A stretch of 46,271 bases of DNA from a virus. Below the pieces are notes generated by a model that ran no database searches, was not told the DNA's origin, and was given only the letters and a program-made list of their open reading frames with translations. The DNA is taken from positions 1 through 46,271 of the IMG/VR virus record IMGVR_UViG_3300044611_000053. One strand, 5' to 3'. A program made the position numbers and the translations under genes. Of the stretch, positions 22,428 through 33,800 are shown piece by piece (within the stretch, counting starts at the first letter, position 1; each line of letters begins with the position of its first letter).

Positions 22428-22924
22428 GACGTAGTTGCTCCAAAGTCTGCTTCATATATTGTACCATTTAACGACACTTCAACCTCAAAAAGTTCATCCT
22501 TGTTTAAACTAACTCCCTCAATAATTAGGTCTCCAGTTGCATCGTCAAAATAAACATTTGAACCGTTGGGTCCATTGCCCTCAATAGGTACTTTCTCTTC
22601 AAACTTTATGGGAAAATTAGCAAAGTACTTTTCAGAGGTAGCCTGTAATCCAAGAATATTATTTGGGTTATATTTTTGTTGAATTAGACCAAGGTTCTTG
22701 ATGGGAGTGTAAGATACTTGCTGTCCATTAATAATGTCGTTTCTAGCAATATTTATTAATTCGTGTCCACCAATATCCTCAAAAATTAAATCAGCCATTA
22801 TTTCAATAGACATAGAGTCATCATTAAATAACACTGTATCTATTGGTGCTGTTTTTACTGGATTTGGAGGTGCACTATTTGAAACAGATGTTGACGATGG
22901 AGTTTGCGGAGTTGCTGATACCAT
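22424..22924 (-). CDS. Minor tail protein
   Basis: 166 residues; ATG with GAGGT six bases before. A Pro/Ser/Thr-rich disordered start (1-25) precedes a mixed domain with DLIFEDIGGHELINIARND and NGQQVSYTPIKNL. Proteins with this FEDIGGxELI motif occur in tail modules of actinobacterial phages. It overlaps the next gene as ATGA. Structural role inferred from place and motif. Confidence 0.65.
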   Translation of the reverse strand: MVSATPQTPSSTSVSNSAPPNPVKTAPIDTVLFNDDSMSIEIMADLIFEDIGGHELINIARNDIINGQQVSYTPIKNLGLIQQKYNPNNILGLQATSEKYFANFPIKFEEKVPIEGNGPNGSNVYFDDATGDLIIEGVSLNKDELFEVEVSLNGTIYEADFGATTS

Positions 22925-22926
22925 TT

Positions 22927-25900
22927 TTATACCTCACTTAAGTAAACTGTCATGCTTGGTCCAGAAATAGACCTAGCGTATTCTATATTATAAATAACGA
23001 ACCTTGAAAGATCTGAAGTAATTAGATCAAGTCCTGATGAATCTTTATAATCTACTGTGACTATGTCTCCAAGTTGCAAGGTTGGTATGCTAAATAAATT
23101 AATGCCAATAGATTTTTTTGGAACCATTACTTTATTTATGATCCAGCCCAGCATGGCTTCTGCATCATCTTGTGTTTGTATGTATGTACTATCAATACTA
23201 AACTCATTTTTTCCATAGGTTAACCTACTTAATTTAATTTCATCATACCTTGATTTTTCAACTAATGGAGAATAGGTGAGGGTGCTGCCTACTAACTCTG
23301 GGTCAGACAAATTACCACGTTTTTTAAAGAACTCATCTACTGTTAATTCATGAGTTGTATCTTGAGTAAAAGTAATGCCTTGAATTCTTAAAAAATTTCC
23401 AGTTGTTTCATCTAAGTTTAAAGCCTTGTCAGTTGAATTAAAGACTAAAAACTCAGCGCCATAGGAGTTTGCGTAAAAACCAGAAGTTGTGTATCCCTTT
23501 GTTTTGCTAAACGTTGGCGATAGTTGTGCATAAAGTGCTGGGTAAGCACGATCATATTTAATATCAAAATATGCACATTCACGCATAATAGAACCAAACT
23601 CTTCAAAATACATATTATAGTTTGGTGGCTGCTGTGAACTTATTCCAGATAGATATGTTGACTGTACAACACCACTCATAGCATATTTTCTAAAAGACTC
23701 GTTGACATCAACTTGGGAATCACCAAACTGTCTTGACAATGTTTCCCCTACAACAAAAGATGTGTTTTGGCTATAGTTTTGTGATAGAGCATAAATGTTT
23801 TCAAACATACACTTAGAAGATCCACGAACAAATAAAGCCATGTTATTGTAGACTGGAAGCGGATCACTATCGTCTACTACTTTAATAAGTTGATTATTTA
23901 TGTATAAATAAAACCTTCTTGTTTTTCCAATGTCCTCATACTCTACTGATAAATCATATACTGTTGAATTTTCTTCCGAAGCCATTCTTTGTTGTCCAGA
24001 AAACCTACCGTCGTCTACAAGTATTTTTGCTAAGCCGCCCCAGAGTTTAACTGGAATTGCATTGGCACTGCTAGATTCTTTTTTAATTTTATAAAACACA
24101 ACATTATTAATTGATACTTCTGCTTGATTATCTTTATTTAATTTTAAATAAGGAGTAATGTTATCTTCACTTAGGGCAATTATTTCAAAATAATATCCGT
24201 TGTTTGTTTCTGGATTCAACAAAACCGCAAGACCTCCAGAGCCTCCGCCAATGTTAACGTTCTGATCTGGTTGGCTTCCGCTAACCTGATAATAAGGAAT
24301 GCTGCCAAGTGCTGTTTGTGTTGAAGCAATATTATTTTGAATTTTACCTACGATACGCATTCTTGTTCCAAAATGTTTATATGCATTATCTAGGTTTTTA
24401 TAAACATATGAAACAAAGTTTAGTGGTGTTTCCGTAGTTTTAAATGCTGGTCCGTTAAATACTAAAGCAGATGACTGAATTGTTCCAGTCTGTGTTGCTG
24501 GCAAACTATTAATATCTGTATCTGTTAGATTGCTTGTTGCCATAAAGTTTTTGATTATGCTATTTCTTGTTGATTGACCTGCAACTGTATTGCTTACTCC
24601 TGCTGCACCAGTTGTTGTTGCTGGCAAAGTTACATATTGGTCTAGTGTGGTTGTAAATAGGTATTGGGTTTTCATATCAACACCACGAACATTGTTGTTG
24701 TTGGTCCAATAAGAATTTACTCCAGCGTAGTGATCAGTTATTTTTGTTCCAAACTGACCACGACCATGATCTACAACCGCTCCATTTTGAAGTCTGCTTA
24801 TTCCATTAACTGTTTCGTAGTATGGAGTTGAGTATATTCTTACCAATCCCGTTGGATATATTTTTCCATTAAACGGAATAGATGCAAAATATTTTTGATA
24901 CTCTTGATTGCTACTAATCCAGACATTTCCAACACCAGTTATGCTAAACTCTGCGGCATCGTATTTAATAATCTCACCGTTAGAATACAAGTATCCGTTA
25001 TATCGTGTTAGCCAATATACGTTTTCTCCAAGATCAATTATGTTATTTATTACAACGTGCCCTGAAACCGTAGGAGCAACTGCAAGAATGTCTGAATTTA
25101 ATGGCATAGCCCCAAGGACATAACTACCCTGCTTAGAGGCTAACTCATTTATGGTTTTTGTTGAGTCTGTTCCAGCAACTTCCCACAAAAGTGATGGCTT
25201 GTATATCCATGTTTTTTCTTTATCAATCATGCTTGACTGTTGGATTGATCCATAAGATCTTTGAATATATCTTGTTGTGTAGTTAATTTTTCCATCATTG
25301 TAAACTTTTTTATCTTGTGATGCAACAGACAGTATGTTTGGAAGTTTCCCAGATGTAGCATTTTCCACTACGCCAGAGTCTGTTTGATTGTTTGATCCAG
25401 AAACAACAAAGTCTGTTTCTCTTTGTGCTAGGGTAGGCATTAAATAGTCTTTGCTCATTACAACAAAATTATTATACTCATCAAAGAACATTGCTGTTTG
25501 TGTTGATACGGCTAGTTGATTTAAAACTTCTGCAACATTTTGGTCTGGAGCAATAAAGAAGTAGGGGATAATTGGATCGTTCTCTCCATCAACCCTTTTA
25601 AATGTGTAGTTGCTAAATCCAATATAATCAAGTAAAAGAGATACGGCATAACTTAAGGATGTTTGAGTTGTTAAAAGTCTTGGAGCAGGCATTGATTCTA
25701 GGAAAAAATAAAAATCTCTTAACTCTAAAGAAAGGACTGCTCCAGTAATATCTGCTTGTGGAAATCCTTCTGAGTATAGTGTTTTAATAGGAACTGAATA
25801 CTCATCCCCCTGAACATCAAAAATTGACTCATAAAAAATAAACTTAATATTTTTTCTAATATAACTAGAAACAATGCTGGCAGAGTTATTTTCATTAAAT

Positions 25901-27243
25901 GCTTGATCATCATCAAATAAAGACAAAGACCCAGTTGAGGCAAGCAGTTGTCCTACTGGCAAAGATGTTGTACCTATGTCTGATAAAACTTTCTTTATAT
26001 TAAAATCAATTACTTTATTTGAAATATCTACAACAAGTCTAGGAGACATTTCAATTAAATCAAAAGTAGAGTCAAACTTATTCATTGTTTCTACAACAAC
26101 TCTAATACCACGAACATAAGCAAACTCTCTGTATGTTGTTAGGTTGTTTTCGTTATTTGTAAATAACTCTGGGCTCGTTAGATCGGTAACAAAACTTGTT
26201 GAACTATTTAATACGCCAGCCCCAAGTATCCATCCATATTCTGGAATAAATGTATTATATTCTGCATTTTCTTCATCCCAAATATAAAACAAGCCACGTT
26301 CGTTTTCATTTTCAACTACAAGATATGCATATCCATTTATTGAATCTTCTGGAAGAAGTGTACTAGATGATATCTTTTCTGTAAATTTAAATGTTGACTT
26401 ATACTGATTTGGAATCTTAAGTCCATACTCCAACTCAACATAGCCATCTTCTGAAATAATTGCTGTGTTGTCATCTCTAACAGAGTTTTCATTAAATGAA
26501 TAAGCATCAATCCAGTCATTGCCTTTTAAATATTGAATATTCCATCTAACTGGTGTTGTCTTGTTTGCCACCCCATATAGTGGGTCTCCTAATGATCCAG
26601 ACTGAGTTATCATAGTTCCCATGTTTACAGTGCCAACATTTGTTTGCATTTTTACAACAAGCCTGTTTGCTGGAACAGGATTTTTATAAACTACAAAAGG
26701 AACTGAGTCATCAATATAGTTAAGAGAGTTTAATATATTATTTGCAATACCTCTTTCAATATTATCCTCAGTTCTAAAAGATGACCAATATTTAAACTCA
26801 TCATATTTTGATGGCATATAATATCTTGGTCTAAGGGTCATTGATGATCCAGAGTTTGCAAGATATCTATTATTAAAATAAGAGGCTTTATTAATTCCAG
26901 ATCTAGGTCTAAAAGGTTTTATGCAATCTTCTAAGGAATAAAGCATTTTAATTTTTTCTTTAGTTGATGTAAAAAGTTGTGGAACTTCTAGGTTTGTATA
27001 TCCGCCATCAATAACTACATCTGCATCCGTTGCACCAGTATAATAATTACCAGCATCTAAGTTATCAAAAGTCAAAGGAAGTGTTTTGTATGTCACATCT
27101 GAGTCTAAAGGTCTATATCTATAGTTGCCCAGTTTATAAATATTATCTGGCATATTCATATTCCACTCAGCCAAAACCAATGACTGAAGACTTATTGTTG
27201 AGGATGTTTCTAAATGTGTCTTTAATGTCTCACTAACAAACAT
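22927..27243 (-). CDS. Large tail-tip/baseplate protein with lectin-like domain
   Basis: 1438 residues; ATG with GAGG upstream. The N-terminal third is beta-rich, with a jelly-roll-like region up to about 400. Residues near 420-560 (KVIDFNIKKVLSDIGTTSLP, ISTLD-type strands) fit a phage tail-hub or prophage-tail domain. A segment near 930-1160 (HFGTRMRIVGKIQNN, YYFEIIALS, FYLYINNQLIKVVDD, MALFVRGSSKCMFENIYAL) has the strand order of LamG/concanavalin-like carbohydrate-binding domains. The C-terminus (LGDIVTVDYKDSSGLD) resembles the end of baseplate hub proteins. Role: tail tip with cell-wall binding. Confidence 0.7.
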   Translation of the reverse strand: MFVSETLKTHLETSSTISLQSLVLAEWNMNMPDNIYKLGNYRYRPLDSDVTYKTLPLTFDNLDAGNYYTGATDADVVIDGGYTNLEVPQLFTSTKEKIKMLYSLEDCIKPFRPRSGINKASYFNNRYLANSGSSMTLRPRYYMPSKYDEFKYWSSFRTEDNIERGIANNILNSLNYIDDSVPFVVYKNPVPANRLVVKMQTNVGTVNMGTMITQSGSLGDPLYGVANKTTPVRWNIQYLKGNDWIDAYSFNENSVRDDNTAIISEDGYVELEYGLKIPNQYKSTFKFTEKISSSTLLPEDSINGYAYLVVENENERGLFYIWDEENAEYNTFIPEYGWILGAGVLNSSTSFVTDLTSPELFTNNENNLTTYREFAYVRGIRVVVETMNKFDSTFDLIEMSPRLVVDISNKVIDFNIKKVLSDIGTTSLPVGQLLASTGSLSLFDDDQAFNENNSASIVSSYIRKNIKFIFYESIFDVQGDEYSVPIKTLYSEGFPQADITGAVLSLELRDFYFFLESMPAPRLLTTQTSLSYAVSLLLDYIGFSNYTFKRVDGENDPIIPYFFIAPDQNVAEVLNQLAVSTQTAMFFDEYNNFVVMSKDYLMPTLAQRETDFVVSGSNNQTDSGVVENATSGKLPNILSVASQDKKVYNDGKINYTTRYIQRSYGSIQQSSMIDKEKTWIYKPSLLWEVAGTDSTKTINELASKQGSYVLGAMPLNSDILAVAPTVSGHVVINNIIDLGENVYWLTRYNGYLYSNGEIIKYDAAEFSITGVGNVWISSNQEYQKYFASIPFNGKIYPTGLVRIYSTPYYETVNGISRLQNGAVVDHGRGQFGTKITDHYAGVNSYWTNNNNVRGVDMKTQYLFTTTLDQYVTLPATTTGAAGVSNTVAGQSTRNSIIKNFMATSNLTDTDINSLPATQTGTIQSSALVFNGPAFKTTETPLNFVSYVYKNLDNAYKHFGTRMRIVGKIQNNIASTQTALGSIPYYQVSGSQPDQNVNIGGGSGGLAVLLNPETNNGYYFEIIALSEDNITPYLKLNKDNQAEVSINNVVFYKIKKESSSANAIPVKLWGGLAKILVDDGRFSGQQRMASEENSTVYDLSVEYEDIGKTRRFYLYINNQLIKVVDDSDPLPVYNNMALFVRGSSKCMFENIYALSQNYSQNTSFVVGETLSRQFGDSQVDVNESFRKYAMSGVVQSTYLSGISSQQPPNYNMYFEEFGSIMRECAYFDIKYDRAYPALYAQLSPTFSKTKGYTTSGFYANSYGAEFLVFNSTDKALNLDETTGNFLRIQGITFTQDTTHELTVDEFFKKRGNLSDPELVGSTLTYSPLVEKSRYDEIKLSRLTYGKNEFSIDSTYIQTQDDAEAMLGWIINKVMVPKKSIGINLFSIPTLQLGDIVTVDYKDSSGLDLITSDLSRFVIYNIEYARSISGPSMTVYLSEV

Positions 27244-27879
27244 TTAGACCTCTTCCAGTGTTACCGAAATATTCCAAAGATCGTGGTTTGAGCCACCACG
27301 TTTTACAACAGAATAGTTAAAGTCTGCAATATAAACCTGAATAATCTGATTGTATTGAGCAAGATGTCCATAGTCTGCATCAGCCTTACCAAAGTTTGAG
27401 TACTTGTCGTATGCCAAAAACATCCAGAAAGGGCCTGTATGGTTTTCATACCAGTCAAGTAGTTCTACTCCGCCTGCTCCGCCATCTGCTGTAAATTCTC
27501 CTGTTGTATTTTTGTCAGGGGATAAACCAGTAGATAAAAACCCTGCATCCTGATAGTATGACCTTGATGGTAGATTGTTCCAGGAAACTGACATTGTTAG
27601 TTTATCTGCTATGTGATATGAACGCATACGTCCATTAATGGTTCTTTGTCTTTGTTCTATTCTTGTGGGGGTAAAATTTAATTCCCCACGATTATGGTCT
27701 GAAAGAATAAGAAACTGATTAATTAGATCTGGATCTGTAGAAGCAGAAAAGTTACCTTGTACTTCAAGGCCAGTGGGCAGGTATACCCCATTAGAGAGCG
27801 TACCAGGGTTCTCAGACCATAGCAGAGCCTGGGGGCGTTCATACCTACGTCTACCTGTTAAATACGCTGCTGTAGCCAT
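27244..27879 (-). CDS. Distal tail protein
   Basis: 211 residues, directly after the tape measure gene with one-base spacing. It has RTINGRMRSYHIADKLTMSV and WYENHTGPFWMFLAYDKY, typical of distal tail (Dit-like) proteins of actinobacterial phages, and ends in VIQVYIADFNYSV-type strands. It should form the hexameric ring between tail tube and tip. Confidence 0.68.
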   Translation of the reverse strand: MATAAYLTGRRRYERPQALLWSENPGTLSNGVYLPTGLEVQGNFSASTDPDLINQFLILSDHNRGELNFTPTRIEQRQRTINGRMRSYHIADKLTMSVSWNNLPSRSYYQDAGFLSTGLSPDKNTTGEFTADGGAGGVELLDWYENHTGPFWMFLAYDKYSNFGKADADYGHLAQYNQIIQVYIADFNYSVVKRGGSNHDLWNISVTLEEV

Positions 27880-30800
27880 TTAGTCCCTTTGTGTCCTAAT
27901 TCTTTGTGAGTCAACTTGTCTAATTTGTGTCATAACAACTCTTGCAATATCCTCTGGATTTGCATCAGATTTAACATTGACGTTTAGATTATAATTATAC
28001 ACCTTCTCGCCCTGGTATGATCCATTATTCATAGCCTTCATTTTATTGGTGCCATATGAATCAACTGCATATTTGCTCATTACAAATTCTCCAGGAGTAA
28101 GCATTGCTGGAACAACATCTGTTCCTCTTGCTTTTCCACCTACCGCAAAATACTTAGGCTTAACCATTCCACCAGCAGCCATGTATCTAGGAACCATTCC
28201 ACCAGAAGACATAGCCATCATATCAAGTCCGCCGCCACCACCGCCACGCATATTTGGATCAACTGTTGGCAATGTTGCATCATATGCTTTTTGTTTTGCT
28301 TTAAGATCTGCTAAAAGTGCATTAATAATAGTGCTATTTCCAGTAAGAAGTCCTGCTTCATAATCTGCTTGTGCTTGATCAAGTTCTGTAACTGTGGCTA
28401 TAAATTTGTCTAGTGCTGCAATGTCTGCTGGAGTACTTTCTGGTGCTACATATTCATTTAACTGACCTGGAACAGGTCCACCACCTGCTGATAAATTTTT
28501 AAACGTACCCATGCTTGCAAATATTGCAGCAAGTTGCTTAGCATACTCTATTGCTTTTAAAATTTCACTTTGCAAATCAATTGTTTCTGCCTCTGCTCCA
28601 GCAATTCCTGCTTGAACCTCTATCCATTCAAGTTCTAAAGCATAAAGTTTATCTAATTCTGCATTCTTTTCATTTTCTATTGCAATTAAATTATCTTGCT
28701 TTGTTCTAAGTTCTGCTTGTGCTGCTAAAAGTCTTCCATTTGTTATTGCATAAATCTTATCTTCTTCAACACGAATGTCAAGTAAAATTTGTTTTCTTAG
28801 ATTTTCAAGAGGAAGAATGTTATCTTTTTTAATCTTTGCAATTTTGGCTTCAAGGATTTCCCTACCCTCTTCAAGATTGTAAATTGCTTGAGTTATTTCA
28901 AATTGGCGTTGCTCAATTTCTAGTCTAGTTTGACCACTAGCAGATCTTAGGTTTGCAATCTCTTGTTCTCTTGCTATGCTTAATAAGTCTCCAGCACCAG
29001 AGGCTGCTTTCTCTGCTGCTGTAGATCGCATATCTTGTGCTATTTGTGCTGCTGCAGAAATGTCTCCCTGTGACAAAGCATCTGCAAGAGATATTCTTTG
29101 TTTTTCCTGTGTAATTAAATCTTGATTTATTTCAGAGATTTTGGCTAATGCTTCTTCTTGTGCATCATATTTTTTATTAATTGACCCCGCTGCTTTGTCA
29201 ATTAAAGTTAAATCATTTGACAGGTCGGAAGTTTCTTCTTGAAACACTGCAATTGGTTCATCAAACTTGCTAGAAATCTCTTCTTGAATTGTAGTAATAG
29301 CTTCTTCAAATTTTCTAAGTGGGACTGTAACCCTATTTTGAATTTCTGCTTCTTTTGCATTTATTCCTGTTTGAATGCTTTCAATTTCTTTTTCAATAGC
29401 GTCAACAGTATCTTTTGCTTCTTGAACTGACTGCTCACCATCAAAGATTTTTCTAGCATACTTACCATCAATAGCCTGCTTTGTTAATGAGAAAAACTTA
29501 TTAACCTTTTGTGCTACTTTATCAAATTCGTTTTGTGCTCTTTGAAGAGGAGTTAACTGATCATTTGCATAGTCTGTTTGAACTTTCTTTAATTCTTTAT
29601 ATGCATCTATTAAGATTTTAGTGTCTTCAACATTTGTTGTATGACTTAGCGCTAAAGCAAAATTAGCATCTGTAAGCATTTCTGCTGCCTGAACATTATC
29701 TAATCCTGCATCCTTTAACTTACCAAACTCTACTCTTTGTGCTGCTATTGATTTAATTGCTTCTTCTGTTGATGAACTATATTCTCCTAGTACTTTTGCA
29801 TCATATGCCTTCTTTACTAGTTCACCAGTAGGTGTTAGTTTAACTATTCCATTTTCAAGATCTGTTGTACTTACATACGCTTTTTTAACAGCCTCATCTA
29901 AACCACCAACAAAGTTAATAAAGTCTAGGTTTCCTGATTGATCTAACAATGCTTGGTTTAACCCAACAAACCCCTTTAGAAGTAATCCATCATTAAATAC
30001 ACGCTTAAGTTCTTTTAGTCCGCCCTCTGCGTTAATGCTTGCATTTCTTGTTAATTTTAATGTAAGCAATAAGTCGTCTAGAGTTGTATCTCTACTTCCT
30101 TTTGTATCCCCGCCAGTTGGCCCACCCTTTGGAACCTTTGGCTTAATCTGTGCAGGAGCATACTGTGGCTTTGCTGCTTGCATTGCAAGATCTTCTCTTA
30201 TTTTTGCTTGACCTGCAGGACTGTTTAAGAAATTCTCAACAGTCATTGCTCCGCCTGCAGCCTTTAATCGTTTTTGTGTTTCTGCTTTCATTTGTTCTGG
30301 AGTTATTTCTTGAAAAGCAGTAATGACTGTTAACATTGCAGTCTTCTGTTGGTTCTCAGGTAGGCTCTTAATCCAATCAAAGTTTGCTTTAACTGCTTCT
30401 AACGCTGCAATAAATCCTTTATCTGCACCAGCCTTACCTGGTCCACCCTTACCATTTTCTGTTGCAATTAAATCAACAACTGCTTTAACGCTAACGTCTT
30501 TAATATTGTTTACTTTGTTTAATTGACCAGTTAGTGTTCTTAACTTACCAATAGCATCACCCTTAAGGAATGCATTAATGTCAAAGTCTTTTGGCATAGT
30601 ATTAAGAATTGCAAGGGTTGCATTTAAATCATCAAACTGAGTCTTATCTTTAACTAAATTAATATCAATAAATAGTTGTTTCTTTGTTTTATCATCTAAC
30701 TTTTCAATGTTTAGGTTACTTAATAAAGTCTGAATCTCTCCAGCCCCGTGTGTTGTAACCATAAGATCAAGATTTTTGGTTAATCCTTCATTATCTCCCT

Positions 30801-33800
30801 TAAAGATTCCCATTAAGTTTGTCAGTAGCAATGGGTTTGTTCCAGATCCAGCAAGTGCTGTTATCTTTAATTCTAACGACTTGCTTCCAGTTCCTGCTGC
30901 TAGTTTAAGCATTGGGTCAAGGAATGGTTCACTTTGTGTACCCTTAACTTTTGCTCTTGCCTGTTGTCTAGCACCTTCCATAAATGCAGCGGTGACACCA
31001 CTATCATTTTTTGTTAACTTGAAGGCATCTTGCATTACCTTAAGGTTGTCTGCATTTGATTTGTTAAGTTTTGCATTATCTTCTAAATTTTTATCCGTTG
31101 CTTCTTTAATTTGATTTTGAATATCTAGTTTTGCTTTTGCTGTTTTTGCTGCTTTTAAATCAACATTAAGGCTTAGTAATTTTTTATCATACTCATAGTT
31201 AGTTGCATCAATTTGAGCCTGTGTAATTTCAAGGTTTTGAACAGAGGCAGCACCTGCTGCAGAGGCAATTGATTTATTTGTTCCAATCTTATTAAGGAAT
31301 CCTTTAGGATTAAATATACCCCTTATGCCATCAGAAGATGCAGATTCTGTAAGTCCAGATATAATGTTTTTAATATTATCCTGGCTTTCTTTAACTATCT
31401 CAAGTCTAACTCTAATTGGATCCTTTAATATGTCTGATCCATCTGGTCCAATAATAGAAGTTAAGTCTCCAACAATTTTTGGATATAAAGACATATCTTG
31501 GAAATCTACAGCAACTTGTCTTGCAATATCTCCCGCTTGTATTCCAGTTATTACTCCGTCTGAAACAAGACCAGATAATTGAAGGGCAAAACTTTTAACC
31601 GCTGGACCAGTTCCAGATTTAAGCAAGTCATCTTGGAATCCCTTAAATATTTCTTTTCCAACTTCAGATGCTGCAAAGGAAGTTCCAAACTGTTGACCTG
31701 CACGGTCATAATTTTTTGTAAATTTATCAGATGAAGCATTCTGTCTTTTAATTGACATAACTTCTGATGCGCTAAATGTATTTGTTAAGGCTGCAATTTT
31801 TTTCATTTTCTCTGTTGTTGCAGAGATAGAGTCTATATAGTCAGATTGTTTTTTTGCAATCTTTATGTTATTATCATTTATAATTTTCTGAATAAGTGTT
31901 CCAGCGGCAAGAACAGTAACAATTGCTGCTAACGCTCTACCCCATGGAGTCATAGAGGCAACCATATTTAAGATTCCAGTCTTTAACATTGGTAAAAGCA
32001 TTGTAAGAACTTGAAGACCAATAGCAAGTGGAAGAATCTTGTGGGCAAGTTCTCCAATTTTTCCAGGTAAGAATGAAGCACCAATTGCCACCATACCAAA
32101 TGTGTTTGCCATAGTTGTAATTTTTGGTCCAAGGTTTTTTGTTTCTTTGGTTACCTTTTTGTTTTCATCAGTTGACTCGTTAATAGACTCTACAAGTTTA
32201 GATTGTGCAACTCTTGTCTTTTCTGCAATTTGTGATTGTGTTGTTGACCCGTCAGAAAATGGGATGGCTGTAGATCCAACTGCAGGAGCCTTTTCATATC
32301 CTGGGAAAAAAACTTTGCCAATACTCTTTGCTGGTGTTTTTACTACTCTTTTCTTTCGTGGAACTCTTGTAAATTTATTGTCTGCCAATTTTCCAGTATC
32401 AGGCTTTGCTCCCTTTGGCTTTTTCTCACCCTTAATTTTTTCTATCTTTCCAGTTTTTTCATCTAGAAGAGATTCTTTATTTGTAACAAATGCTGGCTCT
32501 ACTGCAGAATGCATTTTATGAATACCACGCCAGTCTGTATATTTACCCTTTACAAGTCTTCTATACATGTCTCTATATGCTTTGGCTTCATTTGGATCTG
32601 TCATTGGTATTGATCTAAGAGTTTCTTTTACTATTGGAGTAATTCTTTCTATTTCAGCAATCATTGCTCTGTGGTATTGATCTGCAGTCATCCCCTTTGG
32701 AATATCTGCAGTTGAAAAAGCAAAGTCTTTACTTAGTCCACGACCTCCTGGTGCTCCAAGTAGATTAATTTCTGCTTGACCAAGCATTGAGTTTATGTTA
32801 GCAGAATAATCTCTTCTTCCAGATGCTCTATCAAATACTCCTGCTGCACCTGGATCTGTCACAATATTACCAGAAAGGTTTCCTCGTTTTAGATCTTTGT
32901 CTCCACGAAGTAAAGATGCTGTTAATTGTTTAAAATATTGTTTTTTTGTAAATTTTCCTGTCATTTTTTCTTCTGCAAATCTTGGATCAAAGGCAGATTC
33001 TAAAACAATAAGTTTTCTTCTTTTATTATTTGGATCTGTCATAGTTCTCATAACTTGTTCAGGTGCTGTTAATCCAATTGCTTTATGAATTTTGTTTATA
33101 TTTAATTCAGCCCTTGCAGATTTTTCATCAACCATTGGTTTAACAAATACTCTAGTACCATCTGGTTTTTCGTATACTCCACCGATAGACCTATCACCTG
33201 GAAAACTATATCCTGCTGATTTTGCTATTTGCTTTCCAAAGTCTGTAGGTTTAACTTTTGCCATGCTACTAGACTTTACATCTGCATCAATCCTTTTCAT
33301 TTCTGCTAAAGATTCTTTACTTAATCTTTTTCTTGTTACTTTAACTTCTTGAGACGGACCAAGTTCAGGCCTTAGACCTACGTTATTACTTTTTGAACTT
33401 GCTCCTCTTGCCAAAAATACATGCGCCTTAAGTTTTTCATCGTAAACGTATTCACCGCCAACCCTTTCTTTGCCACCTCTACCTTTTCCTTTTATAATAA
33501 CATGCTCGTTATCTGGAAGTGGAAAGTCTGTATGGCTTCCAATTACACTAGATAGTTTTCTTGGTTTGCCATCTTTGTCTAATGGGGTTGGTTTTCCTTT
33601 ATACTCTGTAGCATCTCCATCGATTATAGTAACTGGCAAATTTGCAAGTGTTCCTGCGGCTATGGCTTTTCTAAACTTTTGTTCTAGTATTTTTGGATTA
33701 TGAGATAAACCTTTTCCAAGGCCATACTTTGATTTGGACTCAAGGAGTCCACGCATTGACTCATATGTTTTTGTTATTTTTGCTTCTGGTGGCAGATCTT

